Of a stretch of 42,653 bases of DNA, positions 7,008 to 14,226 are shown in pieces. Origin of the DNA: Streptomyces sp. T39 (GTDB lineage Bacteria; Actinomycetota; Actinomycetes; Streptomycetales; Streptomycetaceae). The number at the start of each line of letters is the position of its first letter. Positions within the stretch are counted from its first letter, which is position 1. The DNA lies in NCBI RefSeq assembly GCF_008042045.1, contig NZ_RDBP01000033.1, positions 1-42,653 of the forward strand, read 5' to 3'. The position numbers and the translations under genes were made by a program. Below the pieces are notes generated by a model. That model ran no database searches, was not told the DNA's origin, and saw nothing but the letters and a program-made list of their open reading frames with translations.

Positions 7008-8819
7008 ATGACCCATGCTGACGCACTGTCACCCGAGGCGCTCGCCGCTCTGCGGCGGCGCTACGGCCTGGAACGGGAGCGGCGCGTGCGGCCCGACGGC
7101 GTGCGGCAGTACCTCGCCGCCGACGCCGGCTTCGGCTACTACGCCGACGACCCTTGCGCGGCGGCGGACACCACCGGCCGCGAGCCGTTGCGCGACACGG
7201 TGGACGTCGCGGTCGTCGGAGGCGGCTTCGGCGGCATCCTCGCGGGCGCGCGGCTGCGTCAGCGGGGCGTCGCGCGCATCCGGGTCGTCGAGAAGGGCGG
7301 CGACTTCGGGGGGACCTGGTACTGGAACCGCTACCCGGGCGTCCACTGCGACGTCGAGTCGCACGTGTACCTGCCGATGCTCGACGAGACCGGGTACGTG
7401 CCGGAGTGGAAGTACGCCCCCGGCGAGGAGATCCGGCGGCACGCGGTGCGGATCGCGGAGATGTCCGGACTTCGCGAGGACGCCCTGTTCTCCACCTCCG
7501 TCACCTCCCTGAGCTGGGACGAGGCGACCGAGGAGTGGATCGTCGCCACGGACCGGGGCGACGAGTTCCGGGCCGCGTACGTGATCACGGCCACCGGCAC
7601 CATGTCCGAGCTGAAACTCCCCGGCATCCCCGGCATCGAGGACTTCGAGGGCCACACCTTCCACACCTCCCGCTGGGACTACGCCTACACCGGGGGCGGC
7701 CCCGACGGCGGCCTGACCGGACTGGCGGGCAAGCGGGTGGGGGTCGTCGGCACCGGCGCCACCGGAGTCCAGGTCGTGCCCCTGCTGGCCGAGGACGCCG
7801 GACATCTCCATGTCTTCCAGCGCACCCCCTCCAGCGTGGACGTGCGCGCGAACCGCCGGACCGACGCCGCCCATGTCGGCGCCGGCCGCCACGGCTGGGC
7901 GCGCGAGCGCCGGGACAACTTCCTGCGCATCGTCTCCGGCGAGAGCGTCGAGACGGATCTCGTGGCCGACGGGTGGACCGCTTCGGCCGTCCTGCTGGAG
8001 AAACTTCTGCCCGGCTTCCGACGCCCCGGCGGGCGAGAGGGCTTCGAGGCGGCCTACGAGATGGCGGACGCGGTCAAGATGGAGGAGATCCGCGCCCGCG
8101 TCGACTCGATCGTCACCGACCCGGACACGGCGGAGAAGCTCAAGCCCTGGTACCGCTACGCCTGCAAGCGCCCCACGTTCTCCGACGCCTACCTCCAGGC
8201 GTTCAACCGGGACAACGTCACCCTGGTCGACACGGCGGACACGCACGGCATCGAGAGGATGACCCGGCGCGGTGTCGTGGTCGGCGGCACCGAGTACGCA
8301 CTCGACTGCCTGATCTTCGCCACCGGCTTCTCCGTCGGCGTCTCCGGCGTGCACTCCGGCAGGCTGCCCGTGTACGGCCGCGACGGCGTCCGGCTCCAGC
8401 ACGCCTGGCGGCAGCGGGGGCCGCGGACACTGCACGGATTCACCGGCCACGGCTTCCCGAACCTGATCCACCTGGGCGGTGTCCAGGGAGCGAGCAGCGT
8501 CAACTTCACCCATGTGCTCGACGAACAGGCCGAGCACGCCGCGGCGCTCGTCGCCGCCGCCGAAGCCGGGGGCGCCGTCGTCGAGCCGTCCCCCGAGGCC
8601 GAGGACGCCTGGCTCGCGGTGCTGGCGGCGGACGGTCCCGACCACGAGTGGTTCCATGCGGAGTGCACGCCCGGCTACTACAACGCCGAGGGCCGCGGCC
8701 GGCCGAACGGGCCGATCGCCTACCCCCATGGCGCGGTCGCCTTCCACGAACTGCTGCGGCGGTGGCGCGAGGAGTCCGTCGGCGAGGTCCTCCGGCCCCG
8801 CCGGTCCCCCCGGCGGTAG
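7008..8819 (+). CDS. Type I Baeyer-Villiger monooxygenase
   Basis: A 603-residue FAD/NADPH monooxygenase that would insert oxygen next to a ketone, giving an ester or lactone. The FAD Rossmann motif GGGFGG is at residues 71-76, followed by GGTWYWNRYPG. The BVMO fingerprint reads FEGHTFHTSRWD at 213-224, and the NADPH Rossmann motif GTGATG is at 248-253. An N-terminal extension of about 60 residues before the FAD fold matches the length class of the 600-residue enzymes (cyclopentadecanone/cyclododecanone-type) rather than the 540-residue ones. The ATG at 7008 is preceded by AAGGAACGAGG, at a somewhat long spacing. It is divergent from an SMP-30-type protein and near an SDR. The substrate is unknown. 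Confidence 0.93.
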   Translation: MTHADALSPEALAALRRRYGLERERRVRPDGVRQYLAADAGFGYYADDPCAAADTTGREPLRDTVDVAVVGGGFGGILAGARLRQRGVARIRVVEKGGDFGGTWYWNRYPGVHCDVESHVYLPMLDETGYVPEWKYAPGEEIRRHAVRIAEMSGLREDALFSTSVTSLSWDEATEEWIVATDRGDEFRAAYVITATGTMSELKLPGIPGIEDFEGHTFHTSRWDYAYTGGGPDGGLTGLAGKRVGVVGTGATGVQVVPLLAEDAGHLHVFQRTPSSVDVRANRRTDAAHVGAGRHGWARERRDNFLRIVSGESVETDLVADGWTASAVLLEKLLPGFRRPGGREGFEAAYEMADAVKMEEIRARVDSIVTDPDTAEKLKPWYRYACKRPTFSDAYLQAFNRDNVTLVDTADTHGIERMTRRGVVVGGTEYALDCLIFATGFSVGVSGVHSGRLPVYGRDGVRLQHAWRQRGPRTLHGFTGHGFPNLIHLGGVQGASSVNFTHVLDEQAEHAAALVAAAEAGGAVVEPSPEAEDAWLAVLAADGPDHEWFHAECTPGYYNAEGRGRPNGPIAYPHGAVAFHELLRRWREESVGEVLRPRRSPRR

Positions 8820-9180
8820 GGGGCGGCCGCGTCGGCGTGCGAGCCCGGCCGCCGCCCGGCCGGGCTCCGCCGCGAGCCGCGGCGAAGGCGTCCGGCCGCC
8901 CGTGCCGTCCGGTGGGGAAGCGTCCGGCGGTGCGGCGTCCGGCGGGGAAGCGTCCGGCTGTTCGTGCCGTACGGCGGTGCGGCGTCCGGCTGTTCGGGGG
9001 GAGGCGCTCGTCGTCCGCGCCCGTCCGTCGCGCCACCCGTGCCCGGCCGCCCGTGCTGCCCGGCCGCGAGGCCCTTGCCGTCCGGGGCGAGGTGCCCGGC
9101 CGCCCGCTCCGGCGCCCCCCGTCGCCGCCGGACGGCACGGACGGCCCGGCAGTCCCCCGCCGGCCGGGGACGATGCCTCG
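8820..9180. other. 361-bp non-coding stretch between convergent genes
   Basis: No supported gene. The first half is low-complexity GC-rich DNA with a tandem repeat (separate entry). The second half (about 9000-9180) is unstructured GC-rich spacer as far as I can see. Confidence 0.6.
8914..8990. repeat. Degenerate 15-bp tandem repeats
   Basis: GGGGAAGCGTCCGGC occurs at 8914-8928 and 8944-8958, alternating with GGTGCGGCGTCCGGC at 8929-8943 and 8976-8990. A diverged unit fills 8959-8973. All share the core GCGTCCGGC with a 15-bp period. Confidence 0.65.
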
Positions 9181-9942
9181 TCACACGGCGGACCAGCCGT
9201 CGTCCACGGGCAGGATCGCGCCGTTGACGTTGCTCGCGGCGTCCGAGGCGAGGAACACGATCGCCGCGGCCTGCTCCTCGGGCCGCGACACCCGTCCGAG
9301 GTTGACGAAGTGCGGGCCGAGCGTCGACGGTCCGTGGGCGGCCGGGTCCGCGGACACCGTGATGCCGGTCGCGGTGCCGCCCGGGCATATGGCGTTCGCG
9401 CGGATGCCGCTGCCGCGGTACATCACCGCCAGCGACTTCGTCAGGCCCACCACCCCGTGCTTCGACGCCGTGTACGCGGCACCCGCCGCGCTGCCCCGCA
9501 GGGCGGCCTCCGACGCGGTGTTCACGATGGCGCCGCGGCCCGCGGCCAGCATGTGCGGGAGGACGGCGCGGGCGAGGAGGAAGGGCGCGGTCAGGTTGAC
9601 CCGGATGACCCGCTCCCATTCCGCGTCGCTCACATCGGCCGGTGCCGACATGCTGTCCATGATCCCGGCGTTGTTCACCAGGACGTCCACCCCGCCGTAC
9701 CGCTCCACCGCGGTCCTCGTCACCCGGTCCACCACGGTCTGCTCGCTCAGGTCGCCCGGCACGGCCACGGCGACGCCCTGCGTCTCCCGGATCTCCGCGA
9801 CGACCGCGGCGGCCCGCTCGGGATCGAGGTCCGCCACCACGACGCGGTCGCCCCGGGCCGCGAAGGCCAGGGCGGCCGCCCGCCCGATACCCGATCCCGC
9901 GCCGGTGACGATCACGCTGCGTCCGTCCACACCGCCGTCCAT
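9181..9942 (-). CDS. Short-chain dehydrogenase/reductase (SDR)
   Basis: A 253-residue classical SDR. The cofactor motif TGAGSGIG begins at residue 13, acidic Asp38/Asp40 after the second strand suggest NAD(H), NNAG is at 90-93, and the catalytic set is Ser144, Tyr157 and Lys161 (YTASK). The C-terminus NGAILPVDDGWSAV is typical. It would oxidise a secondary alcohol or reduce a ketone. It is divergent from a TetR gene over a perfect inverted repeat, and thus is the likely target of that repressor. It lies 361 bp past the convergent BVMO, with which it could form an alcohol-ketone-lactone route; this is inference. Confidence 0.93.
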   Translation of the reverse strand: MDGGVDGRSVIVTGAGSGIGRAAALAFAARGDRVVVADLDPERAAAVVAEIRETQGVAVAVPGDLSEQTVVDRVTRTAVERYGGVDVLVNNAGIMDSMSAPADVSDAEWERVIRVNLTAPFLLARAVLPHMLAAGRGAIVNTASEAALRGSAAGAAYTASKHGVVGLTKSLAVMYRGSGIRANAICPGGTATGITVSADPAAHGPSTLGPHFVNLGRVSRPEEQAAAIVFLASDAASNVNGAILPVDDGWSAV

Positions 9943-10007
9943 GGGGTGCTCCCTTCACGAAGGTGCCTGCCCGGTGCGCCGGTGCGCACCGCTGCGGCAG
10001 CCTAGCA

Positions 10008-10034
10008 ACTTTATGTCTCTGTGTGACATAAAGT
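10008..10034. promoter_or_regulatory. TetR-type operator between SDR and tetR genes
   Basis: ACTTTATGTC and GACATAAAGT are perfect 10-bp arms around a 7-nt spacer. It is a rare AT-rich island in the intergenic region, 48 bp before the tetR start and 66 bp before the SDR start. On the minus strand a TAGGCT -10-like box (9999-10004) abuts it, so binding should block SDR transcription. Confidence 0.7.
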
Positions 10035-10081
10035 CCTGGTGGAGAATGCGGGGACACGGACCACCGGCGCCGGAGGGGAAG

Positions 10082-10699
10082 ATGACCGCAGCTCACGGAC
10101 GGACGGGGCGTCCTCCGCTGACCGAGGAACGCAAGGCCGCCATCCGGCTGGAGATCGCCCGTGCCGCGGTCGAGCTGTTCATCGCCCAGGGAGTCGGCGC
10201 CACCACCGGCGAACAGATCGGACAGGCCGTCGGCGTCTCGTCCCGCACCGTCTGGCGCTACTTCCCCACCAAGGAGTCCTGCGTGCGGCCGCTGCTCTCG
10301 ACCGGCATCGACACGATCGCGACGGCTCTGCGCCGGTGGCCGCCCGGGCAGCCTCTCGACGAGGCGTTCGACGGGCTGTGGACCGCGGACGCCGCCCTGC
10401 CCGGTGCGGACGTCGGCGCCCTGGTGCGGCTCACCCGCACCGAACCGGGCCTGCGCGCGGTCTGGCTCCAGACCCACGACGAGGCGGAGCCCGCCTTCGC
10501 ACGGGCCCTGGCCGAGCGGGGCGGGCTGCCCGACGACGACGTCCGGCCCGCCATCTGGGCCGCCATGCTCAACGCCGCCCTGCGCGCGGCGGTCGAACAG
10601 CACGCCTGCCGGACCGGCCCGGGCGCCGAGCGCGCCCGGGCCGATCTCATGGCGACCCTGCGCACGGCCCTGGCCGCCGCCGCGGCCGGAATCTCCTGA
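10082..10699 (+). CDS. TetR-family transcriptional regulator
   Basis: A 205-residue TetR repressor. The N-terminal HTH reads IRLEIARAAVELFIAQGVGA, TTGEQIGQAVGVSSRTVWRY and FPTKESCV (about residues 20-65). The ATG at 10082 follows GGAGGGG. The C-terminal helices are of the TetR_C type with no obvious ligand signature. It is divergent from the SDR gene and the 10-bp-arm palindrome between them is its likely operator, so it would repress both. A 15-bp minisatellite begins seven bases after the stop codon. Confidence 0.9.
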   Translation: MTAAHGRTGRPPLTEERKAAIRLEIARAAVELFIAQGVGATTGEQIGQAVGVSSRTVWRYFPTKESCVRPLLSTGIDTIATALRRWPPGQPLDEAFDGLWTADAALPGADVGALVRLTRTEPGLRAVWLQTHDEAEPAFARALAERGGLPDDDVRPAIWAAMLNAALRAAVEQHACRTGPGAERARADLMATLRTALAAAAAGIS

Positions 10700-10705
10700 G
10701 GCCCG

Positions 10706-10840
10706 CGATACCGCACCCAGCGACACCGCACCCAGCGACACCGCACCCAGCGACACTGCACCCTGCGATACCGCACCCCGCGATACCGCACCCAGCGACA
10801 CCGCACCCAGCGACACCGCACCCAGCGACACCGCACCCCG
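10706..10840. repeat. 15-bp minisatellite, nine copies
   Basis: Nine head-to-tail units of consensus CGACACCGCACCCAG occupy exactly 135 bp. Variants are CGATA for CGACA (units 1, 5, 6), CACTG in unit 4, and CCCTG or CCCCG endings (units 4, 5, 9). A tenth, badly decayed unit follows at 10841. The array lies between the tetR stop and the end of the leftward metallophore-like operon. A period divisible by three leaves open frames in several registers, but none has a start signal or homology that I recognise. Confidence 0.9.
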
Positions 10841-10970
10841 CGACGCCTCCCCGGTGCCCGCCGGGCCACCGTCTCCGCCGGGCGTGCACCTTGCCGGAGT
10901 GTCGTCCCCGCGCGCCCCGCCTGCCGGTCACCGGCGCCGCGGGCCCCACAGCCGGGTGCCCGACGGCGCT

Positions 10971-12494
10971 TCACGGACGCGGGCCGGTGCCCGGGCGGGC
11001 CGGGGCGGTGAGGGAGGCCGTGAGCGGGTGCCGCGGAGCGGTCAGCACCTCGTGGGCCGGCCCCTGTTCGACGAGCTCCCCGCCGTCCAGGACGGCGATG
11101 CGCGTCGCCACCGCGGCCACGTCCATGTCATGGGTGACCAGGACGAGGGACAGCTCCGGGCGCTCTCGCCGCACGGCGGAGAGCAGCTCCAGCAGGGCGC
11201 GCCGGGTGACGGTGTCGAGGCCGGAGGTGACCTCGTCGCAGACCAGCACCCTGGGGTGGGCCAGCAGGGCACGGGCGAGGGCGGCGCGTTGCAGCTCGCC
11301 GCCGGAGAGCCGGGCCGGCCGGCGCCCGGCCGTCTCGCCCGTCAGGCCGAGGCCCTCCAGGGTGTCCAGGGCCTCGGCCCGGGCGTCGTGCGGTGCGGCT
11401 CCCCGCAGCCGCACCGCCGTGCGGGCCACCTGCTCCAGGACCGGGCGGTGCTCGTCGAAGGCGGCCCGCGCGTCCTGGAAGACGTACTGCACGGCGGACA
11501 GATGGTCACGGCCGCGGGCCCGCACACTGCGCGGCAGCGGGACCCCGTCCAGCAGGATGTCGCCGTCGTGGTCGCGGTGGAGTCCGGCCAGGCAGCGGGC
11601 GAGCGTGGTCTTGCCGCTGCCGGAACGGCCGACGACGGCGAGGACCTCACCCGCGCCGAGCGACAGGGTCTCCGTGCGCAGCACCACGGTGCTGCCGTGC
11701 CGGGCCGTGAGGTCACGGGCCCGGAGGACGCCGGCGCCCCGCCCGTCCCCCGCGGTGTCCGCGGGCCCGGGCGCCGTGGTGAGCAGCGCCCGGGTCCACG
11801 GGTGCCGCGGCGCGCGCCAGAGCCGCTCCGGCGGCCCCGACTCCACCACCCGGCCCTCGTGCAGGACCAGGACCTCGTCGGCCAGGGCGCGCACGACGTC
11901 GAGGTCGTGGCTGAGCAGCACCACCGCGATGCCCTCCGCGGCGACGTTCGCCAGCTGTTCCACGATCCCGCGCTTCGTCAGCGGATCCTGGCCGGTGGTG
12001 GGTTCGTCCGCGACGATCACCCTGGCGCCCAGCAGCAGCGCCTGCGCGAGGACGATCCGCTGCTGCTGCCCGCCGGAGAGCTGGTGGGGGAAGCGCCCCA
12101 GCAGCTCCTCGCCCTCCGGGAGCCGAGCGAGCTTCAGGGCGCGCACGATGTGCTCGCGCGCGGCGGCCCGGCGTGCCGCACGGGGCAGCGTCCGGACCCG
12201 CGCGCGGGCGATGTCCCGCAGCAGGGCGCCGACCCGGCGTGCCGGGCCCAGCACCGAGCCGGGGTGCTGGGGGACGTACCCGACGAGGCCCTCCGGCACC
12301 CGGACATCGCCCCGCACCAGGGCCCCCGGCGGGAACTCGCCGAGCAGCGCGAGCCCCGTGGTGGTCTTGCCGCTGCCGGACGCGCCGACGAGCGCGGTGA
12401 TCCTTCCGGGGACGACCCGCAGGTCCACCCCGTCGACGACGGCCCGGCCGCCCGCCTCGACGCGCAGGCCGGTGATCTCGGCGACCGCGGTCAT
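10971..12494 (-). CDS. Fused double-ATPase of a peptide/nickel-type ABC importer
   Basis: A 507-residue protein carrying two complete ABC ATPase domains, equivalent to DppD+DppF (or CntD+CntF) fused. Domain 1 (about 1-250) has Walker A GASGSGKTT, signature LSGGQQQR and Walker B VIVADEP. Domain 2 (about 270-490) has GRSGSGKTT, LSGGELQR and VLVCDE. The linker includes RAPRHPWTRALLTTAPGP, the typical end of an oligopeptide-ABC ATPase. The start overlaps the permease stop by four bases, so translation is coupled. It is the last gene of the ten-gene leftward operon and should energise import of the compound that the upstream genes make, or of its metal complex. Confidence 0.93.
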   Translation of the reverse strand: MTAVAEITGLRVEAGGRAVVDGVDLRVVPGRITALVGASGSGKTTTGLALLGEFPPGALVRGDVRVPEGLVGYVPQHPGSVLGPARRVGALLRDIARARVRTLPRAARRAAAREHIVRALKLARLPEGEELLGRFPHQLSGGQQQRIVLAQALLLGARVIVADEPTTGQDPLTKRGIVEQLANVAAEGIAVVLLSHDLDVVRALADEVLVLHEGRVVESGPPERLWRAPRHPWTRALLTTAPGPADTAGDGRGAGVLRARDLTARHGSTVVLRTETLSLGAGEVLAVVGRSGSGKTTLARCLAGLHRDHDGDILLDGVPLPRSVRARGRDHLSAVQYVFQDARAAFDEHRPVLEQVARTAVRLRGAAPHDARAEALDTLEGLGLTGETAGRRPARLSGGELQRAALARALLAHPRVLVCDEVTSGLDTVTRRALLELLSAVRRERPELSLVLVTHDMDVAAVATRIAVLDGGELVEQGPAHEVLTAPRHPLTASLTAPARPGTGPRP

Positions 12495-13276
12495 GCCCGC
12501 CTCCTCTTCTGCAGCAGCGCGTCGACGAGCAGGTTGCTCCCCATGGTCAGCGCGACGATCAGCAGCGCGGGCACCACGACCGCCCAGGGCTGCACGAACA
12601 GGCCCGTGCGGTTGCGGTCGACCATCACCGCCCAGTCGGAGGCGTCCGGGCCGACGCCGACGCCCAGGAACGCGGCGGTCGCCACGAGGTACAGCACCCC
12701 GGTCAGGCGGACGCCCGCGTCGGCGGCGAGCGTCCGGCCCAGGGAGCGGCCCACGTACCCGACGGCCGTGCGCCACCAGCTCTCGCCCTGCATGCGCAGT
12801 GCCTCGACCGCCGGCCGGGAGGCGACCTCGGCCGCCGCGGCGCGCACGATCCGGGCCGCGTCGGGGATGTTCACCAGCGCGACCAGCAGCGTGAGGCCCG
12901 CCGGACCGGGGGTGAGCACCGAGGCCACGAGCAGGATCGTCAGCAGCGACGGGACGGCCAGCAGCACGTCCAGCGGCCGCATCAGCAGCTCCTCCAGCCA
13001 GGCGCGGCCGGTGAGCGCGCAGACCAGCCCGACCGGCAGCGCCACCAGGTAGGCGAGCACGGTCGCGGCCAGCGCCACGAGCACCACCGACCGGCCGCCG
13101 AGGAGCACCTGCCGCCACACGTCCCGCCCCGTGAAGTCCGTGCCGAGCCAGTGCCCGCCGCCGAGCGTGAAGGAGGCGGCGCGCGGCCCCGGCTCGCCCG
13201 CGAACAGCGGCCCCAGCAGGGCCAGGACGAGCGGTACCCCCAGAAGGAGGGCGCCCAGCGCGAAGCGCGGTTTCAC
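12491..13276 (-). CDS. ABC importer permease 2 (DppC/NikC-like)
   Basis: A 261-residue inner-membrane permease with five to six hydrophobic helices. The HWLGTDFTGRDVWRQVLLGGR segment near the N-terminus is the DppC/NikC hallmark, and the EAA-like cytoplasmic loop reads YVAHA-type equivalents (VEALRMQGESWWRTAVGYV). The GTG at 13276 overlaps the stop of permease 1 by four bases; its own stop overlaps the ATPase start. It would form the heterodimeric channel with the 13273-14226 product. Confidence 0.92.
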   Translation of the reverse strand: MKPRFALGALLLGVPLVLALLGPLFAGEPGPRAASFTLGGGHWLGTDFTGRDVWRQVLLGGRSVVLVALAATVLAYLVALPVGLVCALTGRAWLEELLMRPLDVLLAVPSLLTILLVASVLTPGPAGLTLLVALVNIPDAARIVRAAAAEVASRPAVEALRMQGESWWRTAVGYVGRSLGRTLAADAGVRLTGVLYLVATAAFLGVGVGPDASDWAVMVDRNRTGLFVQPWAVVVPALLIVALTMGSNLLVDALLQKRRRA

Positions 13277-14226
13277 GCCGCCACCCCCGCCCGGGGAGCG
13301 AACCGGCGCGTGACCAGGTCGGCGCCGAGGTTCAGCACCACGGTGGTGACCCCGAAGACCACCGCCAGGCCCTGCACCACGGGCACGTCCCGCTCGGCGA
13401 CCGCGTTGATCAGCACCGTCCCGAGCCCGGGGATCACGTACAGCGCCTCCACGACGACGACCCCGCCCAGGAGCCAGTCGACCGTGCGGGCCAGCTGCTG
13501 GGCGGCGGGCGCCACCGCGCCCGGCAGGGCATGGGCGTACCGGACGCGTGCACCCGGGACCCCGTAGCGCCGGGCATGGGCGACGTACGGCGAGGCCAGG
13601 GCCTCGATCATGCCCGCCCGCACCAGACGTGCCAGGGAGCACACCGGCCGGGACAGCAGGACGACGACGGGCAGCACCAGCGCCGCCGGGTGGGCGAGCA
13701 GGTCCGTGCCGTAGCCGACGGCGGTCGGCGGCAGCCAGCCCAGCCGCAGCGCGAACACGGTGGTGAGCAGCACCCCGAACGCGAACTCCGGCACCGCGTA
13801 GACACCCAGCGTCGCGGAGCTGACGAGCCGGTCGGCGAACCGCCCCTCGTGACGGGCCGCCAGCACCCCCAGCCCCACCCCCGCCGGCACCAGCAGGGCC
13901 ACCGTCAGCCCGGTGAGGAGCACGGTCGGACCGAAGCCGTCGGCGAGGTACGCGGTCACCGGCCGCCCCGAGACCAGGGACGTGCCGAGGTCGCCGCGGA
14001 GCAGACCGGCCGCCCAGTCCGCGAACCGTTCGTGCGCGGGCCGGTCCAGTCCCATGGCCTCGCGGGCGGCCGCGATCCGTTCCGGGTCCGGCTGGTCGCC
14101 GGCGAGCGCCACGGCCGCGTCTCCCGGCAGCGCCTCGGTCAGGGCGAAGACGAGGAGCACGACGGCCGCCGTCTGCCCGAGGCCGAGCAGCAGCCGCCGT
14201 GCGGCCCAGGGGACGGGTGCGCTCAC
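13273..14226 (-). CDS. ABC importer permease 1 (DppB/NikB-like)
   Basis: A 317-residue permease. It begins with a membrane helix (LGQTAAVVLLVFALTEALPG), followed by the periplasmic AAREAMGLDRPAHERFADW segment and RGDLGTSLVSGRPV, all diagnostic of DppB/NikB proteins. The EAA loop is near YVAHARRYGVPGARVRYAHALPG-like residues. The GTG at 14226 overlaps the binding-protein stop by four bases. It belongs with the neighbouring permease and fused ATPase in one importer. Confidence 0.92.
   Translation of the reverse strand: MSAPVPWAARRLLLGLGQTAAVVLLVFALTEALPGDAAVALAGDQPDPERIAAAREAMGLDRPAHERFADWAAGLLRGDLGTSLVSGRPVTAYLADGFGPTVLLTGLTVALLVPAGVGLGVLAARHEGRFADRLVSSATLGVYAVPEFAFGVLLTTVFALRLGWLPPTAVGYGTDLLAHPAALVLPVVVLLSRPVCSLARLVRAGMIEALASPYVAHARRYGVPGARVRYAHALPGAVAPAAQQLARTVDWLLGGVVVVEALYVIPGLGTVLINAVAERDVPVVQGLAVVFGVTTVVLNLGADLVTRRFAPRAGVAA

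Noticed and set aside
4153..7032. 959-residue open frame on the minus strand
   Set aside because: Only its last 246 codons look like a protein family (methyltransferase). The upstream part is Arg/Pro-rich and opposite or overlapping to the TetR and lipoprotein genes: a high-GC shadow.
7154..10699. 1181-residue open frame on the plus strand
   Set aside because: It crosses the BVMO gene in another frame and runs antisense to the SDR gene; only the TetR part from 10082 is real.
10706..10840. Pentapeptide-repeat protein encoded by the 15-bp minisatellite
   Set aside because: Open frames in the array read TAPSD or LGAVS repeats, neither matching the A(D/N)Lxx pentapeptide-repeat fold; there is no start or ribosome site that would make a separate gene.
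8914..10840. CRISPR array
   Set aside because: Both repeat tracts are directly adjoining 15-bp units without spacers, and no cas gene is present.
10039..13052. Two very long plus-strand open frames across the ABC transporter genes
   Set aside because: They are antisense to clear ABC ATPase and permease genes and have biased Arg/Ala/Pro/Ser composition.
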